Assembly: GCF_900094545.1 (NCBI RefSeq) | Contig: NZ_FMAH01000006.1 | Location: 122,745 to 186,744 of the forward strand | Reading direction: 5' to 3' | DNA length: 64,000 nucleotides | From: Martinezella miluonensis | GTDB lineage: Bacteria > Pseudomonadota > Alphaproteobacteria > Rhizobiales > Rhizobiaceae | Shown here: in pieces, positions 1-10,975 of the stretch | How positions within the stretch are numbered: the stretch's first letter is position 1 | Layout: each line of letters opens with the position of its first letter | Translations under genes and position numbers: made by a program | Notes under the pieces: model-generated | The model's database searches: none | The model's input: the letters and a program-made list of their open reading frames with translations, nothing else | Told to the model about the DNA's origin: nothing

Positions 1-1
1 G

Positions 2-265
2 CCGCTCTGCGGCCTGAAACTCGGCTGGGGGCCTTACCTTCGCAATGTGGTCGCCACCGGCAACATCGTCAGACATGCCGGCATCGGCTGCGTCGTGTCG
101 GTGGCGGATGGCGCCGGCTCGGCCGTCATTTCAAGCAATCTCTTCCAGGAGATGGAGAAAGGCGCGATTGTCGGCTTTCGCTGGGACAAGCCCGCCTCCG
201 GCGATCTCTCCGCCGGAAGCTCGCAATTTCCGCAATTGACCGTCGCGAACAACAGAGTGGTTTAA
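2..265 (+). CDS. C-terminal end of a beta-helix-like Tat-exported repeat protein (5' end outside window)
   Basis: Only the last 87 codons are present; the reading frame is open from the left edge to a TAA stop. The residues have the short alternating hydrophobic and Gly/Asn pattern of a right-handed beta-helix (stretches such as GNIVRHAGIGCVVSVADG, then SNLFQEMEKGAIVGFRW, ending VANNRVV). This tail resembles the end of the TIGR03808 family of Tat-translocated repetitive proteins found in Rhizobiales, whose function is unknown. The assignment is from memory of the family, because the signal peptide and most repeats are missing. It converges with the leucine catabolic operon, overlapping the end of the hydratase gene by four bases. 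Confidence 0.55.
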   Translation, partial: PLCGLKLGWGPYLRNVVATGNIVRHAGIGCVVSVADGAGSAVISSNLFQEMEKGAIVGFRWDKPASGDLSAGSSQFPQLTVANNRVV

Positions 266-1050
266 GCCCGCCGCCAGTTCGGCTGACGCTTTTCGAAGAA
301 GGCGGTAATGCCTTCTTTCGCCTCCTCGGTTTCCCAGGCATCGGCCAACTGTTCGACGACGTCGTCGATCATGCCATCGGTGATCGGCCGGCCGACCGAG
401 CGGGCCAGCGCCTTGGCACGCGCCGCAGCCTGTGGAGATGCCGAAAGGAAATGGCGGATTTCGGCCTCGACGGCTTCATCCAGCGCTTCCTCGGCAACAA
501 CCCGGGACAGCAGGCCAGCGGCGTGCGCCTGCCAGGCATCGATGATCTTGCCGGAAAGGAAGAGCGGGCGGGCATTCGCCTCGCCGATACGGGCGACCAC
601 ATAGGGGCTGATCGTAGCGGGAATGATGCCGAGGCGTACCTCCGTCAGGCCGAAACGGGCCGTCGACGCGGCGATGACCATATCGCAGACACTGAGGACG
701 CCTATGCCGCCGCCGAACGCATTGCCTTGGACCCGGGCAATGAGGGGCTTTGGCAATTCGTTCAACGCCTTGAACAACATGGCGAGCCTGCGCGCCTCGA
801 CCATGCGCCCGGCACGCGTTGCATCAAACTGCGCACGCATCCAGCCGAGATCGCCGCCCGCACAAAAGCTTGTTCCCTCACCCGTGAGCACGACGACACG
901 GACCGTCTTGTCATTGCCGAGATCGCGGACCGCTGTTGTCAAGGCATCGATCATCTCGGCCGAGAGGGCATTGTGCTTTTCCGGGCGCGCCAGCGTGAGA
1001 CGGGCAACGCCGCGTTCATCGGTGGCGATATGGATCGTCGGCGACATCAT
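262..1050 (-). CDS. liuC: Methylglutaconyl-CoA hydratase (enoyl-CoA hydratase family)
   Basis: A 262-residue crotonase-fold protein. The two oxyanion-hole segments are visible (SFCAGGDL near residue 62 and NAFGGGIGV near 110), and the acidic catalytic position lies in FGLTEVRLGIIP near 138. In leucine breakdown this enzyme hydrates 3-methylglutaconyl-CoA to HMG-CoA. The specific substrate is inferred from the operon, since crotonase sequences alone do not fix it. It is the last gene of the operon: its start overlaps the stop of the HMG-CoA lyase gene by four bases, suggesting translational coupling. An initial Met-Met leaves a one-codon uncertainty in the start. Confidence 0.88.
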   Translation of the reverse strand: MMSPTIHIATDERGVARLTLARPEKHNALSAEMIDALTTAVRDLGNDKTVRVVVLTGEGTSFCAGGDLGWMRAQFDATRAGRMVEARRLAMLFKALNELPKPLIARVQGNAFGGGIGVLSVCDMVIAASTARFGLTEVRLGIIPATISPYVVARIGEANARPLFLSGKIIDAWQAHAAGLLSRVVAEEALDEAVEAEIRHFLSASPQAAARAKALARSVGRPITDGMIDDVVEQLADAWETEEAKEGITAFFEKRQPNWRRA

Positions 1051-1916
1051 GAGGCACTCCTGAGGCTACGGGCGAAGGCGGCGGCGCGGGCAAGCTTTTC
1101 CTCGTCGAGGCCGGTCTCGTAGCCATGCGCCGTCAAATAATCGTGGACTGCGACTGTATCGACATTGCCCTTTGCGCCGGGAGCGAAAGGGCAGCCGCCG
1201 AGGCCGCCAGCGGCGGCATCGAACACGCGCAAGCCGCGATCGAGAGCGACGGCAATGTTGTCGAGCGCTTGGCCTGACGTGTCATGAAAATGCCCGGCAA
1301 GTGCTGAGACGGGGAGTTCGCCCAGAACTGCAGCGAGCATCTGGTCGACCGCCTCGGGCGTGCCCTTGCCGATCGTGTCGCCAAGGCTGATCTCGTAGCA
1401 GCCGAGAGCTCGCAGCTGCCAGGCAACGTTCGCGGCACTCTCCGGCGGCACGGCGCCTTCATAGGGGCATTCGACGACGCAGCTGACATAGCCGCGCAAC
1501 GGGACGCCGCGATCGCGGCTCGCGGCCGCCACCGGTCGGAACCGCTCGATGCTCTCGGCGATCGAGCAATTGATGTTGCGCATCGAGAATGTTTCGGAAG
1601 CCGACGCAAAGATCGCCACTTCATCGGCGCCGGCCGCAAGTGCCGCTTCGAAGCCCTGCATGTTGGGCGCCAGCGCCGCATAGCGCACGCCCGGCCTGCG
1701 TTCTATGCCGGCCATGACGGCGGCGGCATCGGCAAGCTGCGGCACCCATTTCGGGCTGACGAAGCTGGTGACTTCGATGCGGGCGAAGCCGCTGTCGGAG
1801 AGCAGATTGACCAGCTCGATCTTGCGCGCGGTATCAATCGGCTGCTTTTCGTTCTGCAGGCCATCACGCGGGGCCATCTCGACGATGGTGACCTGCTTGG
1901 AGCGTTCATCACTCAT
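1047..1916 (-). CDS. liuE: Hydroxymethylglutaryl-CoA lyase
   Basis: A 289-residue TIM-barrel lyase that splits HMG-CoA into acetoacetate and acetyl-CoA, the final step of leucine catabolism. The N-terminal metal and substrate loop VEMAPRDGLQNE, the metal-binding GHFHDTSGQALDN and the glycine-rich signature GGLGGCPFAPGAKGN with its catalytic cysteine are all intact. Length is normal for bacterial HMG-CoA lyases. It overlaps the genes on both sides by four bases, so it sits in the middle of a tightly coupled operon. Confidence 0.95.
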   Translation of the reverse strand: MSDERSKQVTIVEMAPRDGLQNEKQPIDTARKIELVNLLSDSGFARIEVTSFVSPKWVPQLADAAAVMAGIERRPGVRYAALAPNMQGFEAALAAGADEVAIFASASETFSMRNINCSIAESIERFRPVAAASRDRGVPLRGYVSCVVECPYEGAVPPESAANVAWQLRALGCYEISLGDTIGKGTPEAVDQMLAAVLGELPVSALAGHFHDTSGQALDNIAVALDRGLRVFDAAAGGLGGCPFAPGAKGNVDTVAVHDYLTAHGYETGLDEEKLARAAAFARSLRSAS

Positions 1917-3901
1917 GCAGCATCCTCCGGGCGGAGCGCCAGAAGCACGGCGCTCTCGCTGGTCTGGTCTCCTTCGCCGACGTTCAGGCTCTCCACGATG
2001 CCATCGCGCATCGCCGTCAGCGTCAGCTCCATCTTCATGGCCTCCATGACGATCAGTGCCTGCCCCTTCGCCACCGCATCGCCCTCGCGAACGCGGACGA
2101 TCTTGACGAGGCCGGGCATCGGGGCGATCAGCCTGTCACCGCCGGCGGCCGCCTCTTCTCCGCCATCGAGCGGATCGTGACGATGGAAGTAGTGCGTATG
2201 CCCATCCATGAACAGCGTCGTGCCATTCGATGCTTCGAAGATGGTGACGCTCGACTGACGGCCATCAATCTCTACGCGACGAGCCCCGTCTTCTGCCGGC
2301 AAAAGCCGCACCGGAATGGTACGATCCTCAAGCGCGACGCTGAAAAGCGCCCTTCCCTTCGCGGCTACGCGGCAATGTATGTGCCCACCGCCGAAATGCA
2401 GCGTGACGGGGCGGCTCAATTCGCCCCAAAGCTGCCAGGCGCCGAGCGAAAGCCAGGGATTGCTTGCATCGGGCCGAGCGAAACCGCCAGCCTCGACGAT
2501 CGCAGCGATGGCCAGCGCCGCATCGTTAGGCTGTTGCGCCGAGGTCAGCGCCTCCACATCCCGGTCGATCAGTCCTGTATCCGGATGGCCGGCGGCAAAA
2601 TCCGGCCGGCGGCTGAGACGGATGAGGAAATCGAGATTGGTGGTGGTCCCGGCAACCTGTATCTGCTCCAGGCCTTGCGTGAGCTTGGCAAGAGCGGCCT
2701 GGCGATCCGATGCATGCACCGTCAGCTTGGCGATCAGTGGATCGTAATGCGGGGTGATGGTATCGCCCTCGCGGACGCCGGCATCGATGCGGACGTCGCC
2801 CTCGGGAAAGCGCAGATGCGAGAGCGTGCCGGTTGCCGGCAGGAAGCCGCGCGACGGGTCTTCGGCATAGATACGCGCCTCGAAGGCCCAGCCATTTATA
2901 GTAAGCTCACCTTGAGTCTTCGGCAGAGGCTCGCCGCTCGCAACGCGCAATTGCCACTCGACAAGATCGACGCCGGCGATCGCCTCGGTGACGGGGTGTT
3001 CGACCTGCAGCCGCGTATTCATCTCCATGAAGAAGAAGCGATCCGGCGACAGGCCATCGGAAACATCGGCGATGAATTCGACGGTGCCGGCGCCGCGATA
3101 ATCGATTGCACGAGCGGCGCGAACTGCCGCCTCGCCCATGGCGCTACGCATCTCCTGCGTCATGCCGGGTGCCGGCGCCTCCTCGATCACCTTTTGGTGC
3201 CGGCGCTGCAGCGAGCAATCGCGCTCGAAAAGATGCACGGCATTGCCTCGGGAATCCCCAAAGACCTGGATCTCGATGTGGCGCGGCTTGATCAGATATT
3301 TCTCGATCAACACGGCGTCGTCGCCGAAGGCGGATTTCGCCTCGCGCTTCGCCGCTTCCAGCGAGGCACCGAAATCCTCCGTCCGGTCGACGCGGCGCAT
3401 GCCTTTGCCGCCGCCACCCGCCCGCGCCTTGATGAGAACGGGAAAGCCGATGCCATCAGCCTGTTCGGCAAGAAAGCCGGGCTCCTGCCCATCGCCGTGA
3501 TAACCGGGAACGACAGGCACGCCGGCCCGCTCCATCAGTGCTTTGGCCGCATCCTTGAGCCCCATGGCCCGGATCGAAGCCGGCGACGGACCGATGAAGA
3601 CCAGACCTGCAGCCTCGACCGCCTCGGCGAAATCGGCGTTTTCCGAGAGAAAACCGTAGCCGGGATGGATGGCTTCGGCGCCCGTCCGCTCAGCAGCCGC
3701 AATGATCTTTTCCTTCGAAAGATAGCTGTCGCTCGCCGCCGCCGGACCGATATGAACGGCCTCGTCGGCCAGCGCCACATGCAAGGCATCCCTGTCGGCG
3801 TCGGAATAGACGGCGACGGTGCGGATGCCCAGGCTCCTTGCTGTACGGACGACCCGGCAGGCGATTTCGCCGCGATTGGCGATCAATATCTTCGAGAACA
3901 T
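1913..3901 (-). CDS. liuD: 3-methylcrotonyl-CoA carboxylase alpha subunit (biotin carboxylase plus biotin carrier)
   Basis: A 662-residue protein. Residues 1 to about 450 form a biotin carboxylase with the ATP-grasp glycine loop ARAGGGGKGMRRV near 160 and EMNTRLQVEHPVTE near 290. A middle BT-type linker follows, and the C-terminal biotinyl domain carries MEAMKME with the acceptor Lys at about 623. Together with the beta subunit it carboxylates 3-methylcrotonyl-CoA to 3-methylglutaconyl-CoA. The operon partners (isovaleryl-CoA dehydrogenase, HMG-CoA lyase) distinguish it from propionyl-CoA carboxylase. It is separated from the beta subunit by a RidA-family gene and overlaps the lyase gene by four bases. 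Confidence 0.95.
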   Translation of the reverse strand: MFSKILIANRGEIACRVVRTARSLGIRTVAVYSDADRDALHVALADEAVHIGPAAASDSYLSKEKIIAAAERTGAEAIHPGYGFLSENADFAEAVEAAGLVFIGPSPASIRAMGLKDAAKALMERAGVPVVPGYHGDGQEPGFLAEQADGIGFPVLIKARAGGGGKGMRRVDRTEDFGASLEAAKREAKSAFGDDAVLIEKYLIKPRHIEIQVFGDSRGNAVHLFERDCSLQRRHQKVIEEAPAPGMTQEMRSAMGEAAVRAARAIDYRGAGTVEFIADVSDGLSPDRFFFMEMNTRLQVEHPVTEAIAGVDLVEWQLRVASGEPLPKTQGELTINGWAFEARIYAEDPSRGFLPATGTLSHLRFPEGDVRIDAGVREGDTITPHYDPLIAKLTVHASDRQAALAKLTQGLEQIQVAGTTTNLDFLIRLSRRPDFAAGHPDTGLIDRDVEALTSAQQPNDAALAIAAIVEAGGFARPDASNPWLSLGAWQLWGELSRPVTLHFGGGHIHCRVAAKGRALFSVALEDRTIPVRLLPAEDGARRVEIDGRQSSVTIFEASNGTTLFMDGHTHYFHRHDPLDGGEEAAAGGDRLIAPMPGLVKIVRVREGDAVAKGQALIVMEAMKMELTLTAMRDGIVESLNVGEGDQTSESAVLLALRPEDAA

Positions 3902-3910
3902 CGGCAGACC

Positions 3911-4294
3911 CTATTGCGCGGCAATGACTTCGACTTCGAGCAGCCAGGCGGTATCGAAAATGCCGGCGATCACTACCGTCATGGCCGGCGTGAGCGAGCC
4001 TAAATATTCGCTGCGGATCTCGCGGTTCACCATCGTGTGGTGACGGTCGGCGAGAAAGGTGGTGACCTTGACGATATCGTCCTTGCTCATACCGGCCGCC
4101 TTCAGCTGGGCGTCGATGTTGTGCCAGACCTGACGAGCCTGTGCCTGAAAGCCCTCCGGCAAGGTGTCGTCGACATCGGTCGGAATCTGGCCGCTGACGA
4201 ACAGCAATCGCTCGAAATTCTCGAGCTTCACGGCCTGTGCGTAGCCGCCGCGCGGCTGCGGCGCATTCTTGGCATTGATGGCATCGCGTTTCAT
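3911..4294 (-). CDS. RidA/YER057c/UK114 family protein inside the leucine operon
   Basis: A 127-residue single-domain RidA-like protein. Recognisable family segments are LFVSGQIPTD, the central DDIVKVTTFLADRH and a C-terminal TVVIAGIFDTAWLLEVEVIA. I chose the ATG that lies six bases downstream of a GAGGAG ribosome site; an alternative ATG two codons upstream abuts that site and is unlikely. The canonical RidA arginine that binds the 2-imino acid (normally in an R-P/S-x-x-V context near residue 105) is not obvious: the segment reads TPAMTVVIAG. It may therefore belong to an Rid subgroup without classical imine deaminase activity. The gene sits between the two carboxylase subunits. Confidence 0.85.
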   Translation of the reverse strand: MKRDAINAKNAPQPRGGYAQAVKLENFERLLFVSGQIPTDVDDTLPEGFQAQARQVWHNIDAQLKAAGMSKDDIVKVTTFLADRHHTMVNREIRSEYLGSLTPAMTVVIAGIFDTAWLLEVEVIAAQ

Positions 4295-4304
4295 TTCCAT
4301 CTCC

Positions 4305-5912
4305 TCACATCCTGAATAGACCGAAGCGCGTGTCTTCGATCGGCGCGTTGAGTGCTGCTGAAAGCGACAGAGCCAGCACGTCGCGGCTCTTGCGCGGATC
4401 GATGATGCCATCGTCCCAGAGGCGGGCCGAGGCATAGAGTGGGTGGCTCTGGGTTTCGAACATCTTGAGGGTCGGCGCCTTGAAGGCGGCCTCCTCCTCC
4501 TTCGTCCAGGGCTTGCCGGCGCGGGCCAGCGCCTCTCCGCGCACCGTGGCGAGCACGCCCGCCGCCTGCTCCCCACCCATCACCGAGATACGGCTGTTGG
4601 GCCATGTCCAGAGGAAGCGCGGTGAATAGGCACGGCCGGCCATGCCGTAGTTGCCCGCACCGAAGGAGCCACCGATCAACATGGTGACCTTCGGAACCTT
4701 GGTGGTCGCAACGGCCGTCACCAGCTTCGCACCGTTCTTGGCGATGCCCTCGGTCTCGTATTTCCGGCCGACCATGAAGCCGGTGATGTTTTGCAGGAAG
4801 ACCAGCGGGATCTTGCGCTGTGAGCAAAGCTCGACGAAATGCGCGCCCTTCAGCGCCGACTCCGAGAAGAGCACGCCGTTATTGGCGATGATGCCGACGG
4901 GAATGCCGTGGATATGGGCAAAGCCGCAGACCAGCGTTGTGCCGTAGCGCGCCTTGAACTCATCGAGGCGGGAGCCGTCCACCATACGGGCGATGACCTC
5001 GCGCACGTCATAGGGCGTGCGCAGGTCGGAGGGGACGATGCCCAGAATGTCCTCGGGATCGTAGAGCGGCGCCTCCGGCGTGCGAAGCTCGACACTCTCA
5101 GGCTTGCGGCGATTGAGATTGGCGACCGCCTGCCGGGCGAGTGCGAGCGCATGGGCATCGTCGCGGGCGAGATGATCGGCTACGCCGGAGAGGCGCGTAT
5201 GCACATCGCCGCCGCCGAGATCCTCGGCCGAGACCACTTCCCCTGTCGCCGCCTTGACCAGCGGCGGACCGGCAAGGAAGATCGTCCCCTGCTTCTCGAC
5301 GATGATGGTTTCGTCCGACATAGCAGGCACATAGGCGCCGCCCGCCGTGCAGGAGCCCATGACGACGGCAATCTGCGGGATGCCGGCCGCCGACATATTG
5401 GCCTGATTGTAGAAGATGCGGCCGAAATGATCACGATCCGGAAAGACCTCGTCCTGGTTCGGCAGGTTGGCGCCGCCGGAATCGACGAGATAGATGCACG
5501 GAAGATTGTTTTCTGCGGCGATTTCCTGAGCCCGCAGGTGCTTCTTCACCGTGATCGGATAGTAGGTGCCGCCTTTGACCGTGGCATCGTTGCAGACGAT
5601 CATGCAATCGCGGCCGGAGACACGACCGATGCCGGCGATCAGACCGGCGCCTGGGGCCTCATCGCCGTGCATTCCATGAGCTGCCGTCGCGCCGATCTCC
5701 AGAAACGGCGTGGCGGGATCGATCAAGCCGGCAACGCGATCGCGCGGCAACATCTTGCCGCGGCTCACATGCCGCTCGCGCGCCTGCGCTCCGCCGCCTT
5801 CCGCCGCCTTCGACGCCGCAGCCTCGGCGACACCGATCGCCTCCAGCAACGCAGCGCGATTGTCGCGGAAGCGATCCGAATGCGTCGATATCTCTGATTT
5901 CAGGACGGTCAT
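4305..5912 (-). CDS. liuB: 3-methylcrotonyl-CoA carboxylase beta subunit (carboxyltransferase)
   Basis: A 535-residue acyl-CoA carboxyltransferase. The N half contains the CoA-binding loop region [16 protein letters not shown] and [23 protein letters not shown], and the C half carries [16 protein letters not shown] and [26 protein letters not shown], typical of methylcrotonyl rather than propionyl carboxylases. It transfers the carboxyl group from biotin on the alpha subunit to 3-methylcrotonyl-CoA. It starts 35 bases after the isovaleryl-CoA dehydrogenase gene in the same direction. Confidence 0.95.
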   Translation of the reverse strand: MTVLKSEISTHSDRFRDNRAALLEAIGVAEAAASKAAEGGGAQARERHVSRGKMLPRDRVAGLIDPATPFLEIGATAAHGMHGDEAPGAGLIAGIGRVSGRDCMIVCNDATVKGGTYYPITVKKHLRAQEIAAENNLPCIYLVDSGGANLPNQDEVFPDRDHFGRIFYNQANMSAAGIPQIAVVMGSCTAGGAYVPAMSDETIIVEKQGTIFLAGPPLVKAATGEVVSAEDLGGGDVHTRLSGVADHLARDDAHALALARQAVANLNRRKPESVELRTPEAPLYDPEDILGIVPSDLRTPYDVREVIARMVDGSRLDEFKARYGTTLVCGFAHIHGIPVGIIANNGVLFSESALKGAHFVELCSQRKIPLVFLQNITGFMVGRKYETEGIAKNGAKLVTAVATTKVPKVTMLIGGSFGAGNYGMAGRAYSPRFLWTWPNSRISVMGGEQAAGVLATVRGEALARAGKPWTKEEEAAFKAPTLKMFETQSHPLYASARLWDDGIIDPRKSRDVLALSLSAALNAPIEDTRFGLFRM

Positions 5913-5947
5913 ACGGCCTCACCGGTCGAGTAAGATGGAATTCGAAA

Positions 5948-7111
5948 TCAGGCCGTTTCGCCGAACAACTCGCGGCCGATCAGCATGCGCCGGATTTCGG
6001 ACGTGCCGGCGCCGATCTCGTAGAGCTTGGCGTCGCGCAGCAGCCGTCCGGCGGGATAATCATTGGTATAGCCATTGCCGCCGAGCGCCTGGATGCATTC
6101 GAGCGCCAGCGCCGTCGCCTTCTCGGCGGAGTAGAGAATACAGCCGGCGGCATCCTTGCGGGTCGTCTCGCCGCGATCGCAGGCGGCTGCGACCGCATAG
6201 ACATAGGCGCGCGCGGCATTCATGGTGACATACATGTCGGCAAGCTTGCCCTGCATGAGCTGGAACTCGCCGATCGACTGGCCGAACTGCTTGCGCTCAT
6301 GCATGTAGGGCAGCACCACATCCATGCAGGCGGCCATGATGCCGACGGGGCCGCCCGACAGCACAACGCGCTCATAATCGAGACCCGACATCAGCACGCG
6401 AACGCCACCATCGACTTGGCCCAGAACATTTTCCTCCGGCACTTCGCAATCGACGAAGATCAGTTCCGACGTGTGGGAGCCGCGCATGCCGAGCTTGTCG
6501 AGCTTCTGTCCGACGGAAAACCCCTTGAAGCCTTTTTCGACGAGGAAGGCGGTGATGCCGCGCTGGCCGGCATCCGGGGAGGTCTTTGCATAGACGACGA
6601 GGACATCGGCATCGGGACCGTTGGTGATCCACATCTTGCTGCCGTTCAGCACATAGTGATGGCCATGCTTTTCGGCTTGGAGTTTCATGGAGACGACATC
6701 GGAGCCGGCGCCCGGTTCCGACATGGCCAAGGCGCCCACATGCTCGCCGGAGATCAGCTTCGGAAGATAGCGCTCCTTCTGCGCCGTCGTGCCGTTACGA
6801 TGGATCTGGTTGACGCAAAGGTTGGAATGGGCGCCATAGCTCAGGCCGACGGAAGCCGAAGCGCGGCTGATCTCTTCCATGACAACCGTGTGGGCGAGAT
6901 AGCCGAGGCCGGCGCCGCCAAAGGCCTCATCGACGGTGACCCCGAGCAAGCCGAGATCGCCCATCTCCTTCCAGAGATGCATCGGGAAGCCGTTGTTACG
7001 ATCGATCTCATCAGCGATCGGCGCGATTCGGTGGTTGGCAAAACGGCGCACCTGCTCGCGCAGTGCCTCGATGTCCTCCCCGAGCGCGAAGTTCAATCCC
7101 CCTGCAAACAT
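5948..7111 (-). CDS. liuA: Isovaleryl-CoA dehydrogenase
   Basis: A 387-residue flavin acyl-CoA dehydrogenase that oxidises isovaleryl-CoA to 3-methylcrotonyl-CoA, passing electrons to ETF. The signatures [34 protein letters not shown] region near 140, [12 protein letters not shown] and the C-terminal [20 protein letters not shown] followed by [16 protein letters not shown] are present. A glutamate in the segment [15 protein letters not shown] near 245 is at the position of the isovaleryl-specific catalytic base, which supports the substrate call over straight-chain dehydrogenases. A strong GGGAGGAG ribosome site precedes the ATG. It is the first gene of the leucine operon. Confidence 0.95.
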   Translation of the reverse strand: MFAGGLNFALGEDIEALREQVRRFANHRIAPIADEIDRNNGFPMHLWKEMGDLGLLGVTVDEAFGGAGLGYLAHTVVMEEISRASASVGLSYGAHSNLCVNQIHRNGTTAQKERYLPKLISGEHVGALAMSEPGAGSDVVSMKLQAEKHGHHYVLNGSKMWITNGPDADVLVVYAKTSPDAGQRGITAFLVEKGFKGFSVGQKLDKLGMRGSHTSELIFVDCEVPEENVLGQVDGGVRVLMSGLDYERVVLSGGPVGIMAACMDVVLPYMHERKQFGQSIGEFQLMQGKLADMYVTMNAARAYVYAVAAACDRGETTRKDAAGCILYSAEKATALALECIQALGGNGYTNDYPAGRLLRDAKLYEIGAGTSEIRRMLIGRELFGETA

Positions 7112-7197
7112 CCGGCTTCTCCTCCCGACCGTCGCAAACGTCCGATCCTTGTGAACGTATATCTCTTTATGCCCGCTTCAAGCGCCTGCCTTAACCG

Positions 7198-10100
7198 TCA
7201 TGCGGCATTGGCCGGCACTTGCTGCTTCTCCTGCGGCGTCTCATAGGCCTTCATCTTGTCCGCGATCTTCGCCATGATCTTCCGGACCGCCTCTTCCTTG
7301 ACCGGGCCGAAGCCTCTTATCTCGTCAAACAACGAGAGGAGGACAAGAGCCTCGGCTTCGTTGTCGTGGCGCAGACCTGCAAGTACACGCCCGGCAATCC
7401 CTTCGTATTCGGCAATCAGGCGGCGTTCCGCCCGACGCTCTTCCATATAGCCGAAGGGATCGAAGACGGTGCCGCGCAGCCGCTTCATCGGCGCAAGGGC
7501 GCGCAGCAACGGCAGGATCCAGGCGCCGAATTCGCGCTTTTTCGGCCGGCCGTTCGGATCCTTTCCGCCAAGGATCGGCGGAGCTAGATTGAAGGCCAGC
7601 TTGAAATCGCCTTCCATCTCCTCCCGCAGTTGTGCCTCGAACGCAGGATCCGTCAGAAGACGGGCGACCTCGTATTCATCCTTATACGCCAGAACCCGCG
7701 CATAGGTGACAGCAACGGCAAAAGGCACCTTGTCCGAAAGCCGCTCCCTGATTGCCAAGGCATTGGCATGAGCCACGAAACGGGCATAGCGCTCGGCAAG
7801 CGCGCTGTCCTGATAGGCAGTCAGATGTGCCTTGCGATGCTTGATGAGTTCATCGAGGCTCATGCCCGCCAGCGTCTTGCCGGCATCCGGCTCGGCGATC
7901 ATGGCCTCCACGGCCTGCGGATCATGCGCGAGAAGCCGGCCCCAATGGAAAGCGGAAAGGCTGGCTTTGACCGCGACGCCGTTGAGCTCGATCGCCTTTT
8001 CGATCGCCTCCAGCGACAGCGGCAGCAAGCCACGCTGCCAGGCAAAGCCGGTGAGCAGGATGTTGGTCGACATGGCATCACCGGTGACTTCGGTTGCCAC
8101 GTGGTTGAAATCGAGGAAGACGGATCTGTCGCTGACCGTCTTGGCAATTGCTTGCTGAACCGAGCCGGCCTTGAAATCGAAATCGCGATTACGCACGAAA
8201 TCGGCAACCGGCATCAGGCCCGTGTTGACGATGGCAGTGGTCCGCATCGATGAACAGAGCGTAATCGCATCCTTGGAGGCGCCCACAACCTCATCCGCTG
8301 ATAACAGCAGATCAGCACCGCCGTTGACGATGCGCGACGAGGTGACATCAGCCTCATTGTGACCGATGCGCAGATGGCTCATGACGGAGCCGCCCTTCTG
8401 GGCGAGGCCGGCCATATCGAGGATCATTGGCACCTTGCCGTCGAGATGCGCGGCCATGCCGAGGATGGCACCGATGGTCAAGATACCAGTGCCGCCGATG
8501 CCGGCAATTGCGATGTTCCAGGGCCGCTCGCCGATGGCGGGGATTTCGGGCATCGGCACTTCGATATCCGCATGCTCCAGAGCCTTTCGTTTGCGGCGCT
8601 TGCCGCCATGAACGGTCACGAAGGACGGGCAGAAGCCTTTGACGCAGGAGAAATCCTTGTTGCAGCTCGACTGGTTGATCTGGCGCTTGCGGCCGAATTC
8701 CGTCTCAAGCGGCTCCACTGAGATGCAATTGGATTGCACCGAGCAATCGCCGCAGCCCTCGCAAACGGCCGAGTTGATGAAGACGCGCTTGGCCGGATCC
8801 TCCATCAGCCCACGGCTCCGGCGGCGGCGCTTCTCGGCCGCGCAGGTCTGGACGTAGACGATCGCCGAACAGCCCTCGGTCTCGCGCAGCGTCAGCATCA
8901 CCTGATCGATATGGTCGCGATGCAGTATCTTGACACCAGGCGCCAGCTCGGCAGCGCGATAGGCGTCGGGATTGTCCGACAACAGGTAGATCGGCTTGAC
9001 GCCCTCGTCATGCAGCTGCTTGGTCACCAGTTGCGGCGTCAAATGGCCGTCGATCTGCTGGCCACCCGTCATGGCGACGGCATCGTTGTAGAGCAGCTTG
9101 TAGGTGACGTTGACCTTCGCGGCGACTGACTGGCGGATGGCGAGAATGCCGGAGTGGAAATAGGTGCCGTCGCCGAGATTGACAAACATGTGCTTTTCGT
9201 CGGTATAGCGGGCGATCGCCGTCCACGGCACGCCTTCGCCGCCCATCTGGGTGAAGGTCTCGGTGCTGCGATCCATCCAGGTGACCATATAGTGGCAGCC
9301 GATGCCGGCGATGGCGCGGCTGCCTTCTGGAACGCGGGTGGACGTATTGTGCGGACAGCCGGAGCAGAAGAACGGCGTGCGGTTCAGCGGCGCCACATGG
9401 CTGCGGCTGATCTGGCCGCGCTCGGCGAGATAGGTAAGCTTGGCCGCGATGCGATCATGCAGGCCCTGATCGAGGTCGAGCTTGACGATGCGCCCGGCGA
9501 TGGCTCTGGCAACGGCGCCGACGGTCAATGCCGAAGACAGGCTGAGATAGGGTTTGTCGTGCTCGTCGAACTTGCCGACGATGCGCGGGCGGACATCGGC
9601 GCGCCAGTTGAACAGCTGCTGCTTGATCTGGTTTTCGATGATCTCGCGCCGCTCTTCGACGACGAGAACTTCGTCCAGCCCTTCCGAGAAATGCCGGACA
9701 GCTTCCGGCTCCAGCGGCCAGGGCATACGCACCTTCAGGATACGCAGGCCGATCGCCGCCATTTCCCTCGGGCCGATCTCGAGCTCGCGCAACGCCTGCA
9801 GCACATCTTCATAGGCCTTGCCGGAGGAGATGATGCCGAAGCGGGCATTGGGCACGTCATGCGTGACTTCGTCGACGCGATTGGCGCGGGCAAAGGCGAT
9901 AGCGGCATAGGCCTTGTAGTTTTGCAGGCGATCGTCCTGGATCAGCGGCGGATCGGGCCAGCGCAGATTGAGGCCGCCGGACGGCAATTCGAAATCGGTC
10001 GGCAGGACGAACTGCCGCTTTTCGCCCGAGAGATCCACGGCTGCGGTCGTTTCGACCGTGTCGGCAATGAATTTCATGCCGACCCAGCAACCGGAATAGC

Positions 10101-10671
10101 GCGACATGGCGATGCCGAGCAGGCCATATTCCAGGAATTCGTGGATGGATGAGGGATAGAGAACCGGAATGAGCGCCGACATGAAATCATGGTCGGTCTG
10201 ATGCGGGATGGTCGAGGATTTGGCAGAATGATCGTCGCCGGCAAAACAGAGGACACCGCCATGCCTCGAAGTGCCGGCCGCATTGCCGTGCTTCAGCACA
10301 TCGCCGGAGCGATCGACGCCAGGGCCTTTGCCGTACCAGATGCCGAGCACGCCATCCTTGCGGGCGCCTGGCGAAAGGCCGACCTGCTGCGAGCCCCAGA
10401 CGGCCGTTGCAGCAAGGTCCTCGTTGATCCCAGGCTGGAAGGTGACGTCATGCGCGTCGAGGTAAGTTTGCGCTTTCAAAAGCTGCTGGTCGTAACCGCC
10501 AAGTGGTGAGCCGCGGTAACCGGAAATGAAGGCGGCCGTGTTGAGGCCGGCGACGCGGTCCCGCCGCATCTGGGTCATGGGCAGCCGCACCAGCGCCTGC
10601 AGGCCTGTCATGAAAACGCGGCCGTCCTCTGCCTTATATTTGTCGTCTAGCGAAACGCCGGTCGCAAGCAT
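7198..10671 (-). CDS. Indolepyruvate ferredoxin oxidoreductase, fused alpha-beta form
   Basis: A 1157-residue fused 2-oxoacid oxidoreductase. The N half has the pyrimidine-binding and TPP-binding domains ([45 protein letters not shown]). A central ferredoxin-like segment follows with [16 protein letters not shown]. The C half has the gamma-type domain ([33 protein letters not shown]) and a C-terminal extension common in proteobacterial fused enzymes. The family decarboxylates aryl- or branched 2-oxoacids to acyl-CoAs. I moved the start nine codons downstream to the ATG preceded by GGGAGGAG. It lies 86 bases upstream of the isovaleryl-CoA dehydrogenase gene in the same direction and may feed the same catabolic route. 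Confidence 0.9.
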   Translation of the reverse strand: MLATGVSLDDKYKAEDGRVFMTGLQALVRLPMTQMRRDRVAGLNTAAFISGYRGSPLGGYDQQLLKAQTYLDAHDVTFQPGINEDLAATAVWGSQQVGLSPGARKDGVLGIWYGKGPGVDRSGDVLKHGNAAGTSRHGGVLCFAGDDHSAKSSTIPHQTDHDFMSALIPVLYPSSIHEFLEYGLLGIAMSRYSGCWVGMKFIADTVETTAAVDLSGEKRQFVLPTDFELPSGGLNLRWPDPPLIQDDRLQNYKAYAAIAFARANRVDEVTHDVPNARFGIISSGKAYEDVLQALRELEIGPREMAAIGLRILKVRMPWPLEPEAVRHFSEGLDEVLVVEERREIIENQIKQQLFNWRADVRPRIVGKFDEHDKPYLSLSSALTVGAVARAIAGRIVKLDLDQGLHDRIAAKLTYLAERGQISRSHVAPLNRTPFFCSGCPHNTSTRVPEGSRAIAGIGCHYMVTWMDRSTETFTQMGGEGVPWTAIARYTDEKHMFVNLGDGTYFHSGILAIRQSVAAKVNVTYKLLYNDAVAMTGGQQIDGHLTPQLVTKQLHDEGVKPIYLLSDNPDAYRAAELAPGVKILHRDHIDQVMLTLRETEGCSAIVYVQTCAAEKRRRRSRGLMEDPAKRVFINSAVCEGCGDCSVQSNCISVEPLETEFGRKRQINQSSCNKDFSCVKGFCPSFVTVHGGKRRKRKALEHADIEVPMPEIPAIGERPWNIAIAGIGGTGILTIGAILGMAAHLDGKVPMILDMAGLAQKGGSVMSHLRIGHNEADVTSSRIVNGGADLLLSADEVVGASKDAITLCSSMRTTAIVNTGLMPVADFVRNRDFDFKAGSVQQAIAKTVSDRSVFLDFNHVATEVTGDAMSTNILLTGFAWQRGLLPLSLEAIEKAIELNGVAVKASLSAFHWGRLLAHDPQAVEAMIAEPDAGKTLAGMSLDELIKHRKAHLTAYQDSALAERYARFVAHANALAIRERLSDKVPFAVAVTYARVLAYKDEYEVARLLTDPAFEAQLREEMEGDFKLAFNLAPPILGGKDPNGRPKKREFGAWILPLLRALAPMKRLRGTVFDPFGYMEERRAERRLIAEYEGIAGRVLAGLRHDNEAEALVLLSLFDEIRGFGPVKEEAVRKIMAKIADKMKAYETPQEKQQVPANAA

Positions 10672-10975
10672 CTGCTCTCCTCCCGAGATCGCAGTCACCG
10701 ATTGCCCATATGCATTTCACCGGATGCCTCCTACCGCATCCGACGAAAGCCGTGATCGAACGGTAACATGCACCGACGCTAATTTCCGAACGAAGGCTAG
10801 GCCTCCGCAGCATGATTTGCAAAGATTTCGGCCGGTTGGCAGATGTTTTCGTGCTTACGGAACAAGCGGTACTGCCATCCATCACAAGCTTTCATCGGAG
10901 ATATCAGCGCCAAGGCCTTTTACTCCCGCAACTCGCCCAATAATGTCGCGCCAACTCGAATCTGGGAGACCTCAC
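10672..10975. other. Intergenic region between divergent oxidoreductase and GST genes
   Basis: About 300 bases between two divergently transcribed genes, so it should contain promoters for both. I see a ribosome site at each end but no clear -35/-10 pair, palindrome or small gene. A reading frame open on the plus strand runs through here into the GST, but it has no ribosome site and is antisense to the oxidoreductase start. Confidence 0.4.

Noticed and set aside
2177..4003. 608-codon plus-strand frame
   Set aside because: Antisense to the carboxylase alpha gene, whose biotin carboxylase and MEAMKME motifs are unambiguous. GC-rich genes commonly leave such open antisense frames.
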